From contig NZ_JABBNC010000045.1 of NCBI RefSeq assembly GCF_012933445.1, positions 16,410 through 80,409 of the forward strand: DNA of 64,000 nucleotides. Direction: 5' to 3'. The DNA is from Actinoplanes sp. TBRC 11911 (GTDB lineage Bacteria > Actinomycetota > Actinomycetes > Mycobacteriales > Micromonosporaceae). Below, one piece after another: positions 1-8,414 of this stretch; position 1 is the stretch's first letter, and each line of letters opens with the position of its first letter. The position numbers were made by a program, and so were the translations under genes. Under the pieces are notes generated by a model, which searched no databases, was not told where the DNA came from, and saw only the letters and a program-made list of their open reading frames with translations.

Positions 1-547
1 CGGCGCGCATCTGCTTCTCCATCGAGTCGCGAATGCTGGGCGGCGGCTCGATCGCCTTGATCTCGACCCGGGTGACCTTGATGCCCCAGCGGCCGGTGGT
101 CTCGTCGAGCACCGTGGACAGGTGCCGGTTGATCTCCTCGCGGCTGGTCAGGGCGCGCTCGAGGTCGAGCGAACCGATGACGTTCCGCAGGGTGGTGACG
201 GTCAGCTGCTCGATGGCCTGGAGGAAGTTCGAGATCTCGTACGTGGCCCGGACCGGGTCGACGACCTTGAAGTAGAGCACCGTGTCGATCGAGACGACCA
301 GGTTGTCCGAGGTGATCACCGGCTGGGGCGGGAACGAGACGACCTGCTCGCGCATGTCGACCTTGCTCCGCACCGAGTCGACGAAGGGGACCAGCAGGTT
401 GAGGCCCGGGCTGAGGGTCCTCTTGTACCTGCCGAGACGCTCGACGACGTCCATCCGCTGCTGCGGGACGATACGGACGGACCGGAGCAGCGTCACTATG
501 GCGAACACCAGAATGACGATGATGAGTACACCGATCACGGCTTCCAT
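1..547 (-). CDS. SPFH/band 7 (stomatin-like) membrane protein, C-terminus outside window
   Basis: The reading frame is open from an ATG at 547 to the window edge, so only about 182 N-terminal residues are seen. A single N-terminal membrane helix (about residues 3-20, VIGVLIIVILVF) is followed by the stomatin signature RIVPQQRMDVVERLGRY and the SPFH core (SPGLNLLVPFVDSV, VSIDTVLYFKVVDP). SPFH proteins oligomerise on membranes and scaffold microdomains or proteases. The gene lies 9 bp downstream of an NfeD gene on the same strand, the standard NfeD-stomatin pairing. The family call is firm; the physiological role is unknown. Confidence 0.9.
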   Translation of the reverse strand, partial: MEAVIGVLIIVILVFAIVTLLRSVRIVPQQRMDVVERLGRYKRTLSPGLNLLVPFVDSVRSKVDMREQVVSFPPQPVITSDNLVVSIDTVLYFKVVDPVRATYEISNFLQAIEQLTVTTLRNVIGSLDLERALTSREEINRHLSTVLDETTGRWGIKVTRVEIKAIEPPPSIRDSMEKQMRA

Positions 548-556
548 GGCGCCTCT

Positions 557-1006
557 CTATATGTTGGGCAGATCGTCGCGCCACACTATGGCGGTGGCGC
601 CACTGAGCTTGATGACCCGGACGCGCTCACCGGGAAGGTATTTCTCTTGATGGTCGAACGCGCGGGCCTGCCAGATCTCACCGCCGATTTTGATCATGCC
701 GTTGTCGCCGTCGACCTCCTCGAGGACCGTACCGTGGCTGCCCTCGAGGGCGTTGAGCCCGAACGGCGTCTCACCCGGCTCGAGAGCGGCCTTCGCATGC
801 TTCAGGATGATCGGGCGGAGCGCGGCCACGGACAGGCCGGAGACCAGCGCAAAGATGATCACCTGGAGGAGGAGGGGCGCTCCGAGCGCGGCGGCACCGG
901 CGGCCGCGAACGCTCCGGCCGCGAAGAAGATGATCAATAAGGTCGCGGTGAAAGCCTCGGCGACCGCCAGCGCGATGCCGAGCACGATCCACAGAATCGC
1001 TTCCAC
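557..1006 (-). CDS. NfeD-like membrane protein with C-terminal OB fold
   Basis: A 149-residue protein with a GTG start. The N-terminal half is two or three hydrophobic helices (ILWIVLGIALAVAEAF, LLLQVIIFALVSGLSVAAL). The soluble C-terminal domain (GSHGTVLEEVDGDNGMIKIGGEIWQAR) is the NfeD OB fold. Short NfeD proteins lacking the ClpP-like protease domain typically work with stomatin/SPFH partners, and the SPFH gene follows directly, so a two-gene membrane-quality or microdomain operon is likely. No clear Shine-Dalgarno site precedes the start. Confidence 0.9.
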   Translation of the reverse strand: MEAILWIVLGIALAVAEAFTATLLIIFFAAGAFAAAGAAALGAPLLLQVIIFALVSGLSVAALRPIILKHAKAALEPGETPFGLNALEGSHGTVLEEVDGDNGMIKIGGEIWQARAFDHQEKYLPGERVRVIKLSGATAIVWRDDLPNI

Positions 1007-1094
1007 CCTTAGATCGTGACACGTGCGTGCACCTACGGCGACGTCACGGATACGCAGGTATCGCAGTTAGTCCCATCAGTCGCTGTGGAGAAGG

Positions 1095-2399
1095 GTGCAG
1101 GCGTTGTCGTTGCTGCCGGAAACCGGCCGTCAGGTCGATGAGATCGCCACTCGCGCGCAGGCCGGAGGGCGTACCCCGTCGCTGGCCCTGGCGATCGTCC
1201 GGGATCGGGTCGTGCTGCATTTCGCGGCTGCCGGGGAAAATCCGGTACCGGACGCGAAGACCCAGTATCGGATCGGGTCGATCACCAAGACGATGACCGC
1301 CGCGATGGTCATGCAGTTGCGGGACGAGGGGTTCTTCGCCCTGGACGACCTGCTCTACCGCCATCTGCCGGGCACCCCGATCGGCGGGGTGACGCTGCGC
1401 CAGCTGCTCGGGCACGTCTCCGGCCTGCAGCGCGAGCCGGACGGGCCGTGGTGGGAGCGGGCCACCGGCGGCGACGTGGACAAACTTCTCGCCGACCTGG
1501 GGTACGACAAGGTGTGCGGGCCGCCGTTCCGCCGCTTCCGTTACTCCAATCTGGCGTACGGGCTGCTCGGCGCGGTCCTGCAGAAGGCGACCGGGGAGAG
1601 CTGGCCGGCCCTGGTCACCAAGCGGGTGCTGGACCCGCTCGGGATGAAACGGACCACGTACGCGCCGATGGAGCCGTTCGCCCGCGGGTACGTGGTGCAT
1701 CAGCTGGACGGCTCGATGCACGAGGAGCCGCGCCTGGACGCCGGGGCGATGGCGCCGGCCGGGCAGCTCTGGTCCACGGTGACCGACATGGCGAAGTGGG
1801 TGGCGTTCCTGGCCGACCCGGCCCCGGCGGTGCTGTCCCGCGAGACGGTCGACGAGATGTGCACGCCGGTGGTGATCAGCGACCTGGAGTCGTGGACCGG
1901 CGGGCACGGCCTGGGCCCGCAGCTCTTCCGGGTCGGGGAGCGGATCTACGTGGGGCACGGCGGGTCGATGCCTGGATATGTCGCTCATTTCGCGGTTCAT
2001 CGGCGCAGCCGGCTCGGCGTCGTCGCGTTCGCCAACTCGTACGGGCTGAGCGGCACGACGATCCAGGACGTCGCGTTACGAGCCTTGACCGCGGCGGTGA
2101 ACGCCGAACCGGACCTGCCGCAGCCATGGCGGCCTTCCAGTGCGCCGCCGGGGGAGCTGTCCGGACGCTGGTGGTGGATGGGGCGCGAGTATCACGTACG
2201 GACCGAGGGCGACGAGCTGACGATGACCGGGCCGCATCACCGGTCGGTGTTCGCGCGGGAGGCGCCGGACCGCTGGCGCGGCGTCGACGGCGACAACGAG
2301 GGCGAGGTGCTGGACATTCTGCGCGACCCGGACGACTCGGTCCGAGCGCTGGACATCGCCACCTTCGTCTTCACCCGCGACCCGTTCCGCCTGGCCTGA
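1095..2399 (+). CDS. Serine hydrolase of the beta-lactamase/class C (DD-peptidase-like) family
   Basis: A 434-residue protein of the penicillin-binding-protein/beta-lactamase fold. The catalytic Ser-x-x-Lys is S62-I-T-K65, the Tyr motif is YSN (RYSNLAYG) and the third motif is HGG (YVGHGGSMPGY). A C-terminal region of about 90 residues follows the catalytic domain. No signal peptide is evident, which argues for an intracellular esterase or peptidase rather than a resistance beta-lactamase; substrate unknown. GTG at 1095 is taken as start, but the GGAGAAGG at 1087-1094 is close to it and TTG at 1104 is possible. The 3' end overlaps the convergent EamA gene by 163 bp. Confidence 0.88.
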   Translation: MQALSLLPETGRQVDEIATRAQAGGRTPSLALAIVRDRVVLHFAAAGENPVPDAKTQYRIGSITKTMTAAMVMQLRDEGFFALDDLLYRHLPGTPIGGVTLRQLLGHVSGLQREPDGPWWERATGGDVDKLLADLGYDKVCGPPFRRFRYSNLAYGLLGAVLQKATGESWPALVTKRVLDPLGMKRTTYAPMEPFARGYVVHQLDGSMHEEPRLDAGAMAPAGQLWSTVTDMAKWVAFLADPAPAVLSRETVDEMCTPVVISDLESWTGGHGLGPQLFRVGERIYVGHGGSMPGYVAHFAVHRRSRLGVVAFANSYGLSGTTIQDVALRALTAAVNAEPDLPQPWRPSSAPPGELSGRWWWMGREYHVRTEGDELTMTGPHHRSVFAREAPDRWRGVDGDNEGEVLDILRDPDDSVRALDIATFVFTRDPFRLA

Positions 2400-3223
2400 A
2401 CCATTCCCAGGGCCACCACCAGCACCCCCAGCCACACCGAGAAACCCGGGATCGGCCCGCCCAGCAGCACCCCGGTCGCGGCCGCCGCGATCGGGGCGAT
2501 GCCGGTGAGCAGCCCGGCGCGGGCCGCGCCGATCCCGGCCACGCACGTGTACCAGAGCACGAACGCGAGCGCGGTGACCGCGACGGCCAGATAGGACCCG
2601 GCGAGCACGTCGTCACGGTGCAATGTGGTCACCGCGAGCGGCCCCTCCACACCCAGGCCGAGCACGCCGAACACCACCGCGGCCAGCCAGGTGGAGTGCA
2701 CCGAGACGCCGATCGGCCCGTGCCGGCCCAGCACCGGGACGGCGAGCAGGGTGAACCCGGCCTCGCACGCGAAGGTCACCGCGGCCCAGAGCAGGCCGAT
2801 GCCGTCCGCGCGGCCGAAGCCCTGCACCAGCGCGGCTCCCAGGGTCACGGTCAGCGCGGCGGCGACGAGCCGGGCCGCCGGGCGATGGCCCTCCAGGATC
2901 GGGCCGGCCACCGCGAGCAGGATCGGCACGCACGCCACGGCCACGCCCAGCACGGCCGGTTCGGCGTGCGCGGCGCCGTGCACCAGGGCCAGATTGAAGA
3001 TCACCATGCCGGTGGCGACGACCCCGCCGAGCCACAGCCACTCGGTGCCGTGCGGCCACGCGAGCCGCGCCCTCGAGAACCGGGCATACAACACCAGCAG
3101 CAGGCAGGCGACGGCGTACCGCAATGCCTGGACGGTCAGGACCGGCGCGTCGGCGAGCGCACCGGAGACGGCGACGCTGCCGCCGACGAAGATCATGCCG
3201 AGTGCCCCGGCCAAGGTTTTCAC
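2237..3223 (-). CDS. EamA/DMT family metabolite exporter
   Basis: Ten hydrophobic segments form two EamA repeats (for example LRYAVACLLLVLYARF, VAVTALAFVLWYTCVAGIGAA, IAPIAAAATGVLLGG), as in drug/metabolite transporters that export amino acids or vitamins. GTG at 3223 is chosen because translation then begins just before the first helix; the open frame extends further upstream. The end of the last helix lies near 2400, and the frame then runs 163 bp antisense to the serine hydrolase, adding a charged tail of about 50 residues of doubtful value. It is transcribed divergently from a MocR regulator, which probably controls it. Confidence 0.85.
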   Translation of the reverse strand: MKTLAGALGMIFVGGSVAVSGALADAPVLTVQALRYAVACLLLVLYARFSRARLAWPHGTEWLWLGGVVATGMVIFNLALVHGAAHAEPAVLGVAVACVPILLAVAGPILEGHRPAARLVAAALTVTLGAALVQGFGRADGIGLLWAAVTFACEAGFTLLAVPVLGRHGPIGVSVHSTWLAAVVFGVLGLGVEGPLAVTTLHRDDVLAGSYLAVAVTALAFVLWYTCVAGIGAARAGLLTGIAPIAAAATGVLLGGPIPGFSVWLGVLVVALGMVQARRNGSRVKTKVAMSSARTESSGSRRMSSTSPSLSPSTPRQRSGASRANTDR

Positions 3224-3245
3224 CCCTCGATGCTCGCAACGGGTA

Positions 3246-3290
3246 TGGTCCGGTTGAAGGACCAATCGGAGCGTGCCGAGGGGGACCAAT
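3246..3290. promoter_or_regulatory. Probable MocR operator: two direct GGACCAAT repeats plus an inverted half-site
   Basis: In the 65-bp gap between the divergent EamA and MocR genes, GGACCAAT occurs at 3259-3266 and again at 3283-3290, 24 bp apart. An inverted TGGTCC lies at 3246-3251, so 3246-3264 also forms an inverted repeat. MocR/GabR regulators are known to bind spaced direct repeats between divergent genes. The second repeat overlaps the proposed ATT start of the regulator, which would suit autoregulation. That the regulator binds here is inferred. Confidence 0.6.
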
Positions 3291-4671
3291 TTCCGACTTC
3301 CTCCAGCTCGACCCGGACCGCGCGCCGGCCAAGGGGCTGACCACGTGGCTGGCCGAGGGACTGCGGGCGGCGATCATCGCCGGTCGCCTCTCCCCCGGCG
3401 CCCGCCTGCCCGCCACCCGCCGGCTCGCCGCCGAGCTGGAGGTCTCCCGCGGCGTGGTCGTCGACGCCTACCAGCGGCTGGTCGACGAGGGCCTGGCCGC
3501 GGCCCGGACCGGCGCCGGCACCACGGTGATCGCCTCCCCCGCGCCGATGTCGCCGCCGTCCGACCGGCGGCACGCGCTCGCCGGTCTGCAACTGCCGCTG
3601 CCGCCGGCCGAGGGCATCGACATCGACCTCTCCCCCGGCGTGCCGGACCTGGCCGCCTTTCCCCGTACGCAGTGGTTGCGCGCCGAACGCACGGTGCTCG
3701 ACGAGGTCACCTCGGCCGATCTGGGCTACGGCGACCCGGGCGGCAGTCCCCGGTTGCGCGCCGAGCTGGCCGGCTGGCTGGCCCGGACCCGGGGCGTGCG
3801 GGCCGACCCGGACGACGTGATCGTGGTCGGCGGCGTGGCGCAGGCCCTCGCGTTGCTGGCACAGACGCTGTACGCGGCCGGCACCCGGGAGGCGGCGGTC
3901 GAGGACCCGGGCTCGCGTGGGGCCCGCGATCAGATGACCCATTGGGGGGTACGCCCGTGCCCCGTCCCGGTGGACGACGAAGGCATCCGGGTGGCCGACA
4001 TCGAGCAGGACGTCACGCTGCTGACCCCGGCCCACCAGTTCCCGACCGGGGTCGTGCTCAGCCCGGCGCGGCGGCGCGCGTTGCTGAACCGGGGCGGGCT
4101 GGTGATCGAGGACGACTACGACGCCGAGCACCGCTACGACCGGGCACCCGTGGCCGCCCTCCAAGGCTCGGCGCCGGACCACGTCGCGTACGCGGGAAGT
4201 GTCTCGAAGTCTCTCGCGCCGGGGATGCGGCTCGGCTGGCTGATCGCGCCGCGCCGGATGCAACCCGAGCTGCTGGCCGCCAAGCACGACAGCGACCTGG
4301 GCAATCCGGCGCTGCCGCAACTGGTGCTGGCGCGGCTGCTCGCGAACGGCGACTACGAGCGGCACCTGCGGCACGTACGCGACCGGCAGCGCCGCCGGCG
4401 GGACGCGCTGCTCGCCGGGTTGCGTGCCCATCTGCCGGACGCCCAGGTCACCGGCGTGGCGGCCGGTCTGCACCTGCTGATCATGCTGCCCGGCGGCCCG
4501 GACGACGAGGTCCTCGCACGGCGGGCCGCACAAACCGGCGTACTGGTGCATCCGCTGTCGTGGCACCGCCTGACGCCGGGCCCGCCGGGGCTCGTCCTGG
4601 GGTATGCGGCGCATGCGCCGGACCGCCTCGCCGAGGCCGCGGCATTGCTGGGCCGGGCGTTCAGACCGTGA
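3289..4671 (+). CDS. MocR/PdxR-type regulator: GntR winged helix fused to aminotransferase-like domain
   Basis: The N-terminal GntR domain (GLRAAIIAGRLSPGARLPATR, SRGVVVDAYQRL) is joined to a fold-type I aminotransferase domain (GYGDPGGSPRLR, EDDYDAEHRYDR, and the PLP lysine in GSVSKSLAPGMRLGW). Such proteins use PLP or a PLP adduct as effector. Family alignment places the N-terminus at SDFLQLDPDRAP, yet no ATG, GTG or TTG occurs in this frame between 3202 and that point; ATT at 3289, preceded by GAGGGG, is the best start and gives 460 residues. GTG at 3202 is the alternative but overlaps the divergent gene. The 3' end overlaps DUF3097 by 11 bp. Confidence 0.88.
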   Translation: MSDFLQLDPDRAPAKGLTTWLAEGLRAAIIAGRLSPGARLPATRRLAAELEVSRGVVVDAYQRLVDEGLAAARTGAGTTVIASPAPMSPPSDRRHALAGLQLPLPPAEGIDIDLSPGVPDLAAFPRTQWLRAERTVLDEVTSADLGYGDPGGSPRLRAELAGWLARTRGVRADPDDVIVVGGVAQALALLAQTLYAAGTREAAVEDPGSRGARDQMTHWGVRPCPVPVDDEGIRVADIEQDVTLLTPAHQFPTGVVLSPARRRALLNRGGLVIEDDYDAEHRYDRAPVAALQGSAPDHVAYAGSVSKSLAPGMRLGWLIAPRRMQPELLAAKHDSDLGNPALPQLVLARLLANGDYERHLRHVRDRQRRRRDALLAGLRAHLPDAQVTGVAAGLHLLIMLPGGPDDEVLARRAAQTGVLVHPLSWHRLTPGPPGLVLGYAAHAPDRLAEAAALLGRAFRP

Positions 4672-5455
4672 CGAAGTCGATCAGCCGTTCCATCGAGTTG
4701 ATCAGCGGCGTCTCCACGTCCTTGTAGCTGGAGACCGAGCCGAGGATGCGCCGCCACATGTCGGCGGGCTCACGCACGCCCAGCGCCGCGCAGATGCCCT
4801 CCTTCCACGGGCGTCCCGGCGGGATCACCGGCCACTCCCGAATGCCCACCCGCGCCGGCTTCACGGCCTGCCAGATGTCGATGTAGGGATGGCCGGTGAC
4901 CAGCACGTTCGCGTCGGTGACGGCGGCGACGATGCGGCTCTCCTTGGAACCGGGCACCAGGTGGTCGACGAGGACGCCGAGCCGGCGGTCCGCCCGCGGC
5001 CCGAACTCCCGCACCGCCTGGTGAAGATCGTCGATGCCGTCCAGCGGTTCCACCACGACGCCCTCGACCCGCAGGTCGTCGCCCCAGATGCGCTCGACCA
5101 GCGCGGCGTCGTGGATGCCCTCGACCCAGATCCGGCTGGCCTTGGCGACCTGAGCTTTCTGGTTCGCGACGGCGACCGACCCGGACGCTGTGATCTTTCG
5201 CTGCGGCGGCGCTTTGACCTGCGGCTTACGCAGGGTGACCGGCTTCCCGTCGAGCAAAAACGCAGCGGGTGACAGCGGGAAGTTACGCCGCTTGCCGTGC
5301 CGGTCCTCCAGAACGACCGCGCCGAGCTCGAATCCCACCACCGCGCCGCAGAACCCGGACTCCACATCCTCGACGACCAGGTCACGTTCGGCGTCGACCT
5401 CGGGAACCACCTTGCGTCGCCGCCAGTCGCCCTTGAGCACGTCCTCCCCATACAT
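4661..5455 (-). CDS. DUF3097 family protein
   Basis: A 264-residue protein matching the actinobacterial DUF3097 family (MYGEDVLKGDWRRRK near the start; RIWVEGIHDAALVERIWGDDLR and VTGHPYIDIWQAVKP in the C-terminal half). The central region (about residues 105-200) looks Toprim-like, with conserved acidic residues and VEG/VDHLVPGSKE strings, so a nucleic-acid role is possible but unproven. TACCGT sits 7 nt upstream of the ATG, compatible with a leaderless mRNA. It converges on the MocR gene. Confidence 0.85.
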   Translation of the reverse strand: MYGEDVLKGDWRRRKVVPEVDAERDLVVEDVESGFCGAVVGFELGAVVLEDRHGKRRNFPLSPAAFLLDGKPVTLRKPQVKAPPQRKITASGSVAVANQKAQVAKASRIWVEGIHDAALVERIWGDDLRVEGVVVEPLDGIDDLHQAVREFGPRADRRLGVLVDHLVPGSKESRIVAAVTDANVLVTGHPYIDIWQAVKPARVGIREWPVIPPGRPWKEGICAALGVREPADMWRRILGSVSSYKDVETPLINSMERLIDFVTV

Positions 5456-5544
5456 GCCACGCACGGTAACCCGTGCGTTGAGACACCACGTTTCTGACGC
5501 TCCGACCGAGACAGACTTCCCGACTGCCACGTACCCTTGCTCGC

Positions 5545-6333
5545 ATGTCCCCCGCAGCTGATGCGGCCACCCGCACCGCGCGGCGCTCCACCCGGTTCGT
5601 TGCCTGGGTGCGCGCGTGGCGCGCCGGGCTGGTGCCGTTCGACGAGCTGGCCGACGAGATCGCGGCCGGCGAGGAACACCTCGTCGCCGACGCCCCCGGC
5701 ACGTGGAAAGACGTGCCTCTGTCGCAGGCTCTGCCCATGTTCGCCAAGGTTCACCCGGATGACATCCGGCTGGTGCTGCCGGCCCCCGGCGACCCGCGCG
5801 GCCTGCCCGGTCCCGGCTCGGCCGACCTGACCGGCGCGGCCCTGCTGGCCGGCGAGGCCGTGATGACACCGTCGTTCGGCGTGGTTCCCGAGGTGCGCCG
5901 GCATACGTCCGGGTCGGGCGTGGAGTTCGAGACGGTGCTCTGGCGGGTCTACCCGGTGAACGAATATCGGCCGGTCTTCCAGATGGGCGCCGCCGAGGCC
6001 GAGAGCGAGCTGACCGCCGCGCTGGGCGAGGCCACCGAGCAGCTCACCAAGCTGGACGTCGCACAGTGGAAGCCCGAGCTGGCCGGGGCGCTGCAGGCGT
6101 TGCGCCGCCCGGAAAGCACGGCCACCCTGCCGCGCGGGTTCGACCCGCGGGCCCGTCGCCTGTTCGCCCGGGCCAGCGTCCTCGACCAGGTGCTCGCCCT
6201 GGCCGGCACGAGCGCTCCGGGCGGCGCCATCAACAATTACGAGGCTCAGCAACGTGACGCCGCGCTGCGGCCGCTGACGACGGCGTGCCGGGTGGCGCTG
6301 GTGGCCGCCTGCAACAGTCCGTTGCATGCCTGA
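5545..6333 (+). CDS. Conserved actinobacterial hypothetical protein
   Basis: A soluble protein of 262 residues with no membrane segment or signal peptide. I recognise no catalytic motif. It has a basic N-terminus (TARRSTRFVAWVRAWRAG), a mixed middle part (VVPEVRRHTSGSGVEFETVLWRVYPV) and a helical C-terminus. TACCCT ends 7 nt before the ATG, so the mRNA is probably leaderless. The last 8 bp overlap the start of the NUDIX gene, implying translational coupling. High GC at third codon positions supports it as a real gene. Confidence 0.75.
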   Translation: MSPAADAATRTARRSTRFVAWVRAWRAGLVPFDELADEIAAGEEHLVADAPGTWKDVPLSQALPMFAKVHPDDIRLVLPAPGDPRGLPGPGSADLTGAALLAGEAVMTPSFGVVPEVRRHTSGSGVEFETVLWRVYPVNEYRPVFQMGAAEAESELTAALGEATEQLTKLDVAQWKPELAGALQALRRPESTATLPRGFDPRARRLFARASVLDQVLALAGTSAPGGAINNYEAQQRDAALRPLTTACRVALVAACNSPLHA

Positions 6334-6829
6334 CAAATTCGCCCACTGCACCTTCTGTGGGGCGCGATTCACCGTCAATCAGCCGTGGCCGCGCCGGTGT
6401 GCCGCGTGCGGCGAGGTGAGCTATCTCAACCCGTCGCCGGTGGCGGTGGCGGTCCAGCCGGTCGACGCCGGCCTGATGGTGGTGCGGCGCGCGATTCCGC
6501 CCGCCGCGGACCGCCTGGCCCTGCCGGGCGGCTACATCGAGATGGGCGAGACGTGGCAGGCCGCGGCGGCGCGGGAGTTGCGCGAGGAGACCGGGTTGCG
6601 CTCAGATCCTTCCTCGGTACGCCTGTACGACACGGTCAGCGCGCCCGACGGCACGTTGCTGGTGTTCGGTCTGTTCCCGCCGGCCAAGGTGGACGACCTC
6701 CCCTCGTCCACCCGCAACGACGAGTCGCACGGCTGGGAGATCCTGCGAGCCCCGGGACCGCTGGGGTTCGACCTGCATACCGCGGTGACCGACCGCTGGT
6801 TCGCCGATAGCGAGCGCTATCGGCGTTAG
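6326..6829 (+). CDS. NUDIX hydrolase with N-terminal zinc ribbon
   Basis: A 167-residue protein. Two Cys pairs (CTFC at residues 8-11 and CAAC further on) form a zinc ribbon. The Nudix box GX5EX7REUXEEXGU is complete (GGYIEMGETWQ...RELREETGL). This arrangement resembles NudC-like or NUDT-type phosphohydrolases acting on NAD-like or nucleoside diphosphate compounds; the substrate is not predictable. It overlaps the upstream hypothetical gene by 8 bp and converges on a second NUDIX gene with a 4-bp overlap. Confidence 0.9.
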   Translation: MPDKFAHCTFCGARFTVNQPWPRRCAACGEVSYLNPSPVAVAVQPVDAGLMVVRRAIPPAADRLALPGGYIEMGETWQAAAARELREETGLRSDPSSVRLYDTVSAPDGTLLVFGLFPPAKVDDLPSSTRNDESHGWEILRAPGPLGFDLHTAVTDRWFADSERYRR

Positions 6830-7227
6830 TCGATCAGGGCCGCGGCGACCAGCTCGTCGAGCAGCACCCGGATCGCCGGCGCGCAGCGTGCCGAGTCGGC
6901 CGAGGTGAACCAGTCCAGCTCGGCTATCTCGGCGTCCGGGCGCGGTTCGCCGTCGTGGGTGCCGCCGGTGAAGCAGATCAGCCGCACCGTCGTACCGGGT
7001 GGACGGTTGTGCGCCGGCGCCACGATGTCCCGGAACAGGCGCAGCGACGCGGCGTCCAGCACCAGGCCGACCTCCTCCTTCACCTCGCGCGCGGCCGCCT
7101 CCGCGTACGTCTCGCCGGGCTCGGGTTTGCCGCCGGGCAGGTAGAAGGCGTCCGAATCGGTGGCCCGCACCACCAGCACCCGCCGATCCCGGACGCAGAC
7201 CCAGGCCGCCGCGATGACCTGGCTCAC
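6826..7227 (-). CDS. NUDIX hydrolase (MutT-like)
   Basis: A 133-residue single-domain NUDIX protein beginning VSQVIAAAWVCVRDRRV. The Nudix box is present (LPGGKPEPGETYAEAA then REVKEEVGL). It lacks the zinc ribbon of the convergent neighbour and is not a close duplicate of it. Its GTG start overlaps the stop of the upstream 105-residue gene (GTGA), so the two are translationally coupled. Substrate unknown. Confidence 0.9.
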   Translation of the reverse strand: MSQVIAAAWVCVRDRRVLVVRATDSDAFYLPGGKPEPGETYAEAAAREVKEEVGLVLDAASLRLFRDIVAPAHNRPPGTTVRLICFTGGTHDGEPRPDAEIAELDWFTSADSARCAPAIRVLLDELVAAALID

Positions 7228-7541
7228 CGGCCCGCCTCCTCGTCCAGGAACCGGTCGATCAGGCCGCGCACCACGGCGGCCATGGTGAAACCGTGCGCCA
7301 GGCACCAGTCGCGCAGCTCGGCGTGCCGGTCGGCGGTGAGCCGGATCCCGACGAGCTGGGTGTCCTCGCCGGCCTCGAGCAGGCTGGCGCCGGCCTGCCG
7401 CTGGCCGGGCCCGCTCGACAGGGTCACCCACGAGCGGGACGGCTGAGCGGCATGCCGGTCGAGAAGCCAGGCGGTGATCTCGCGGCGCTCCTCGGACGGC
7501 AGCGCCTCCAGAAGAACGGTCAGACGTTCGGCGGGGGTCAT
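7224..7541 (-). CDS. Small hypothetical protein with ribbon-helix-helix-like C-terminus
   Basis: A 105-residue protein from ATG at 7541. The N-terminal part (MTPAERLTVLLEALPSEERR) is helical. The C-terminal part reads VGIRLTADRHAELRDWC then MAAVVRGLIDRFLDEE, the strand-helix-helix pattern of CopG/RHH DNA-binding proteins. It may be a small regulator of itself and the coupled NUDIX gene. No toxin partner is evident apart from the NUDIX enzyme. The RHH reading is tentative. Confidence 0.7.
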   Translation of the reverse strand: MTPAERLTVLLEALPSEERREITAWLLDRHAAQPSRSWVTLSSGPGQRQAGASLLEAGEDTQLVGIRLTADRHAELRDWCLAHGFTMAAVVRGLIDRFLDEEAGR

Positions 7542-7560
7542 GCCGCAACGGTAGCGCCCG

Positions 7561-8388
7561 CTATCGGACATGGACGGTGGTGCCCGGCCCCAGGTGCCGT
7601 AGCAGGATGCGCTGGGCCTCCGGCGGGATCCGCACGCACCCGTTGGAGACGCTGCGCCCGAACGCCCACGTGCGCGCCCAGCCGTGGATGCCGGTGTGCC
7701 CGTCGCGCAGGCCGGGCGCCAGGTTCCCGCGATGCTCCGGCACCGCCGCGAGCACAATCGCGTCCAGCCCGCCGTAGACCGCCCCGTGCGTCCCGGTCCG
7801 GCCCAAGACAAAGGTGCGCCCGTACGGCGTGGGTGTGCGCTTCCCGCCGACGGCGACCGTCCATGCGCGTTGCCGGCGGCCGTCGCGCAGCCAGGTCAGC
7901 CGATGCTCGCGCAGGCTCACCTCGACGTGGTCGCGCAGGGCGATCGGGGTCCACCCGCCGGCCGGCAGCCACCCGATCCGCCGGTTGGCCGACGGCAGCA
8001 GCACCGCCACCCAGCCCGGCCGGCGCGCCACGATCGGCGCGACCACCGGCAGCTCGCTGATCGTGCGGGGCAGAAAGGCGCGGGGCCGGCCGCCGGGCGC
8101 GTCGTAGACGGGCAGGTGCCGAGCCGGGTGCAGCCCTTCGGTGACGGCGGTGGTCGAGCCGGGCCGGGGATCGGCCGGGAACCCGGCCGGGACGCCGAAA
8201 TAGTCGATCTTCGGAAGGTGCCGGGGCGCCGGCGCGGCGACCGGGACGACAACGGCCGTGGGCGGCGGTGTGGCACGCGGGGCCGGCCGGCGGACATCGG
8301 CGGCGGCCCCGGGACGGAGGAAGACCCCGCCGGCGACGAGGGCCAACAGGCCGGCCGTCGCGCGGCGGCGGTGGTGGGGGCGCGGCAC
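7561..8388 (-). CDS. Secreted L,D-transpeptidase (YkuD domain)
   Basis: A 275-residue exported protein. Basic residues plus a hydrophobic stretch (TAGLLALVAGGVFL) form a signal sequence or membrane anchor. The C-terminal YkuD domain (about residues 155-275) carries the catalytic set H235-G and S-N-G-C251-V-R in the HTGIHGW...SNGCVRI context. L,D-transpeptidases make 3-3 cross-links in peptidoglycan or attach proteins to it. A region at about residues 85-150 may be an SH3-like recognition module. The gene appears monocistronic. Confidence 0.92.
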   Translation of the reverse strand: MPRPHHRRRATAGLLALVAGGVFLRPGAAADVRRPAPRATPPPTAVVVPVAAPAPRHLPKIDYFGVPAGFPADPRPGSTTAVTEGLHPARHLPVYDAPGGRPRAFLPRTISELPVVAPIVARRPGWVAVLLPSANRRIGWLPAGGWTPIALRDHVEVSLREHRLTWLRDGRRQRAWTVAVGGKRTPTPYGRTFVLGRTGTHGAVYGGLDAIVLAAVPEHRGNLAPGLRDGHTGIHGWARTWAFGRSVSNGCVRIPPEAQRILLRHLGPGTTVHVR

Positions 8389-8414
8389 CCCTCCAGACTA
8401 AACGCCCAAAACGG

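Noticed and set aside
6326..7227. Recent duplication of NUDIX genes
   Set aside because: The two proteins share only the Nudix box; one has a zinc ribbon and the rest differs.
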